Origin: Actinobacteria bacterium UBA3012
Lineage (GTDB): Bacteria > Actinomycetota > Actinomycetes > Nanopelagicales > Nanopelagicaceae
Length of the DNA: 14,217 bases
Direction: 5' to 3'
Assembly: GCA_002346305.1 (NCBI GenBank)
Contig: DDZI01000039.1
Span: 3,196-17,412 of the forward strand
Below are positions 13,267 through 14,217 of this stretch, piece after piece. The stretch's first letter is position 1. Every line of letters starts with the position of its first letter. Under the pieces are notes generated by a model. The model had not been told where the DNA came from and ran no database searches. It was given only the letters and a program-made list of their open reading frames with translations. The translations under genes were made by a program, and so were the position numbers.

Positions 13267-13992
13267 TTAGGAAATTCTAAATAAACGTTTAAGTCCCCAG
13301 GTTGTCACTAAAAACATCGCCTCTCTAACAATTTTCTTTGACATCTTGCTCACGCCATTTTCGCGCTCTCTAAATGTGATTGGAACTTCAATTATCTTTC
13401 CACCAAGTTTATGAACAGCCCGCGTCATCTCTATCTGAAATGAATAGCCATCACTTTTAATTGATTGAAAATCGAGCCTTCTAAGCATTGCTGCGGAATA
13501 AATACGAAACCCAGCAGTTGAGTCTTTCACTCCAAGGCCCAACATAGCTCGAACATAGAGATTTGCTCCTCTTGATAGCAGCTCTCGTCCCTTCGACCAA
13601 TTCTCAGTTCTGCCGCCAGATATCCATCTACTTCCTATAACTAGATCTGTCATAGGTTGTGATTTTTTTTCATCAATCATGGTCTTTAAATCTCGCACCC
13701 TATGAGATAGATCAGCATCCATCTCAATTAGCTCTTCATATCCTCGCTCTAGCCCCCAAGCAAAACCCAAGCGATATGCACTCCCAAGGCCTAATTTCGT
13801 TTTTCGCTCCAAGAGATGGAGTGTGGGAAATTCTTGCTGTAGCTCTCTAATCGCATCTCCGGTTTTATCAGGGGATCCATCATCAACTACTAGGACATCA
13901 GAGTTTGGAATATGTTTAAAGATACGCCTAATTAGTAAAGGAGCATTAGTCAACTCGTTATAGGTAGGAACAATTATTAATCTAGTTCGCAT
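13267..13992 (-). CDS. Dpm1-like GT2 glycosyltransferase (polyprenol-phosphate mannose/glucose synthase)
   Basis: The 241-aa GT-A glycosyltransferase transfers a sugar from GDP-mannose (or a UDP-sugar) to polyprenyl phosphate on the cytoplasmic membrane face. It has the nucleotide-sugar motif VVDDGSPDKT (35-44), the metal motif MDADLSH (91-97), GSRWISGG (120-127), LSRGANLYVR (139-148), DSTAGFRIY (157-165) and the family's FRERENGVSKMS element (207-218). There is no C-terminal membrane segment, as in actinobacterial and archaeal Dpm1 forms. After DLSH it reads RVRDL instead of the common HPxxL, a small deviation. The gene overlaps the upstream GtrA-like gene by 11 bases; GtrA proteins often partner such enzymes as flippase or anchor. 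The unit is separate in orientation and function from the catabolic locus. Confidence 0.9.
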   Translation of the reverse strand: MRTRLIIVPTYNELTNAPLLIRRIFKHIPNSDVLVVDDGSPDKTGDAIRELQQEFPTLHLLERKTKLGLGSAYRLGFAWGLERGYEELIEMDADLSHRVRDLKTMIDEKKSQPMTDLVIGSRWISGGRTENWSKGRELLSRGANLYVRAMLGLGVKDSTAGFRIYSAAMLRRLDFQSIKSDGYSFQIEMTRAVHKLGGKIIEVPITFRERENGVSKMSKKIVREAMFLVTTWGLKRLFRIS

Positions 13993-14217
13993 CGCTGCGT
14001 CGTCTAAAGGTTACAAACTTCATTATAAAGAAACTAATCGGAGCGGTAATGAGCGCGCTACCAACCTTTGCAAAGGCAGGTTCTAGACCAGAGTTGACCA
14101 AGGTGGTCACAAGCGTTGTTCCTAGAAATAGAAAAATGAAGAAAAAGGTTAGGTATATCAATGTTGACTGCTTATGCTCCCTATCGCTAGCAAAGGACCA
14201 GTGATAGTGAGATAGAT
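13982..14217 (-). CDS. GtrA-family small membrane protein (5' part missing)
   Basis: The last 77 residues are visible; the gene enters from the right edge and stops at TAG 13984-13982, inside the following glycosyltransferase gene. The fragment begins with SHYHWSF, equivalent to the NxxWxF loop after the second helix of GtrA proteins, then a charged linker (DREHKQ), a hydrophobic helix (about 19-40), a short loop, a second helix (about 48-68) ending FIMKFVTFRRR, and a hydrophilic tail. This four-helix layout with an F-x-F/RRR finish is typical of GtrA, proposed to move or hold polyprenyl-linked sugars. Its neighbour is a Dpm1-like enzyme, the classic partner. The N-terminal half could not be checked. 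Confidence 0.78.
   Translation of the reverse strand, partial: LSHYHWSFASDREHKQSTLIYLTFFFIFLFLGTTLVTTLVNSGLEPAFAKVGSALITAPISFFIMKFVTFRRRSDAN

Noticed and set aside
13663..13670. Run of eight T (eight A in the coding strand) inside the Dpm1-like gene
   Set aside because: It encodes Glu-Lys-Lys in a variable loop with the reading frame intact on both sides; no sign of programmed slippage.

Overview
The window looks like part of a compact, mid-to-low-GC actinobacterial genome. Three things point there. The FMN-dependent lactate dehydrogenase at 10458-11678 closely resembles, from memory, mycobacterial LldD2. The right end carries a polyprenol-phosphate-mannose-synthase-like gene beside a GtrA-type membrane protein. 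Genes are packed with overlaps or gaps of a few bases, with AGGAG-type ribosome sites and several GTG/TTG starts. A freshwater streamlined actinobacterium would fit, but that is inference. No rRNA, tRNA, CRISPR, insertion sequence or transporter was found, and no gene-free stretch exceeds about 135 bases.

Layout: (A) minus strand, 1-1688: a fumarylacetoacetate-hydrolase (FAH) family hydrolase, an SDR dehydrogenase and a KDPG/KDPGal-type aldolase that runs off the left edge. (B) plus strand, 1824-5850, divergent from A: a D-2-hydroxyacid dehydrogenase, an 82-aa stand-alone lipoyl-domain protein, E1 alpha and E1 beta of a 2-oxoacid/acetoin-type dehydrogenase, and a second SDR; then a GntR/FCD regulator (5937-6668). 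(C) minus strand, 6665-7684: an Ldh2/MDH2-type oxidoreductase, convergent with the regulator. (D) plus strand, 7793-13263: an enolase-superfamily sugar-acid dehydratase, an FGGY sugar kinase, LldD, a DHDPS/KDG-aldolase-family lyase, and a YczE-type membrane protein that may only be riding along. (E) minus strand, 13267-14217: a GtrA-like gene (partial) and a Dpm1-like glycosyltransferase, apparently a separate cell-envelope unit.

Units A-D read as one sugar-acid catabolic locus. The best-supported route (inference from family knowledge) is: sugar acid -> 2-keto-3-deoxy acid (enolase-family dehydratase) -> 2,4-diketo acid (SDR) -> pyruvate + L-lactate (FAH-family hydrolase) -> pyruvate (LldD), as known for 6-deoxy acids such as L-fuconate or L-rhamnonate. 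A phosphorylated branch (FGGY kinase + Eda-like aldolase) and a direct retro-aldol branch (DHDPS-like lyase) may run in parallel. The E1 alpha/beta plus free lipoyl carrier suggests an extra oxidative acyl-transfer step whose E2 core and E3 must be encoded elsewhere.

The three regulatory gaps (upstream of A/B, of the GntR gene and of C/D) each contain one copy of a palindrome close to ATTGTnnACAAT with a single deviation. This is the kind of site FCD-type GntR proteins bind, so the GntR protein probably controls all four units and itself.
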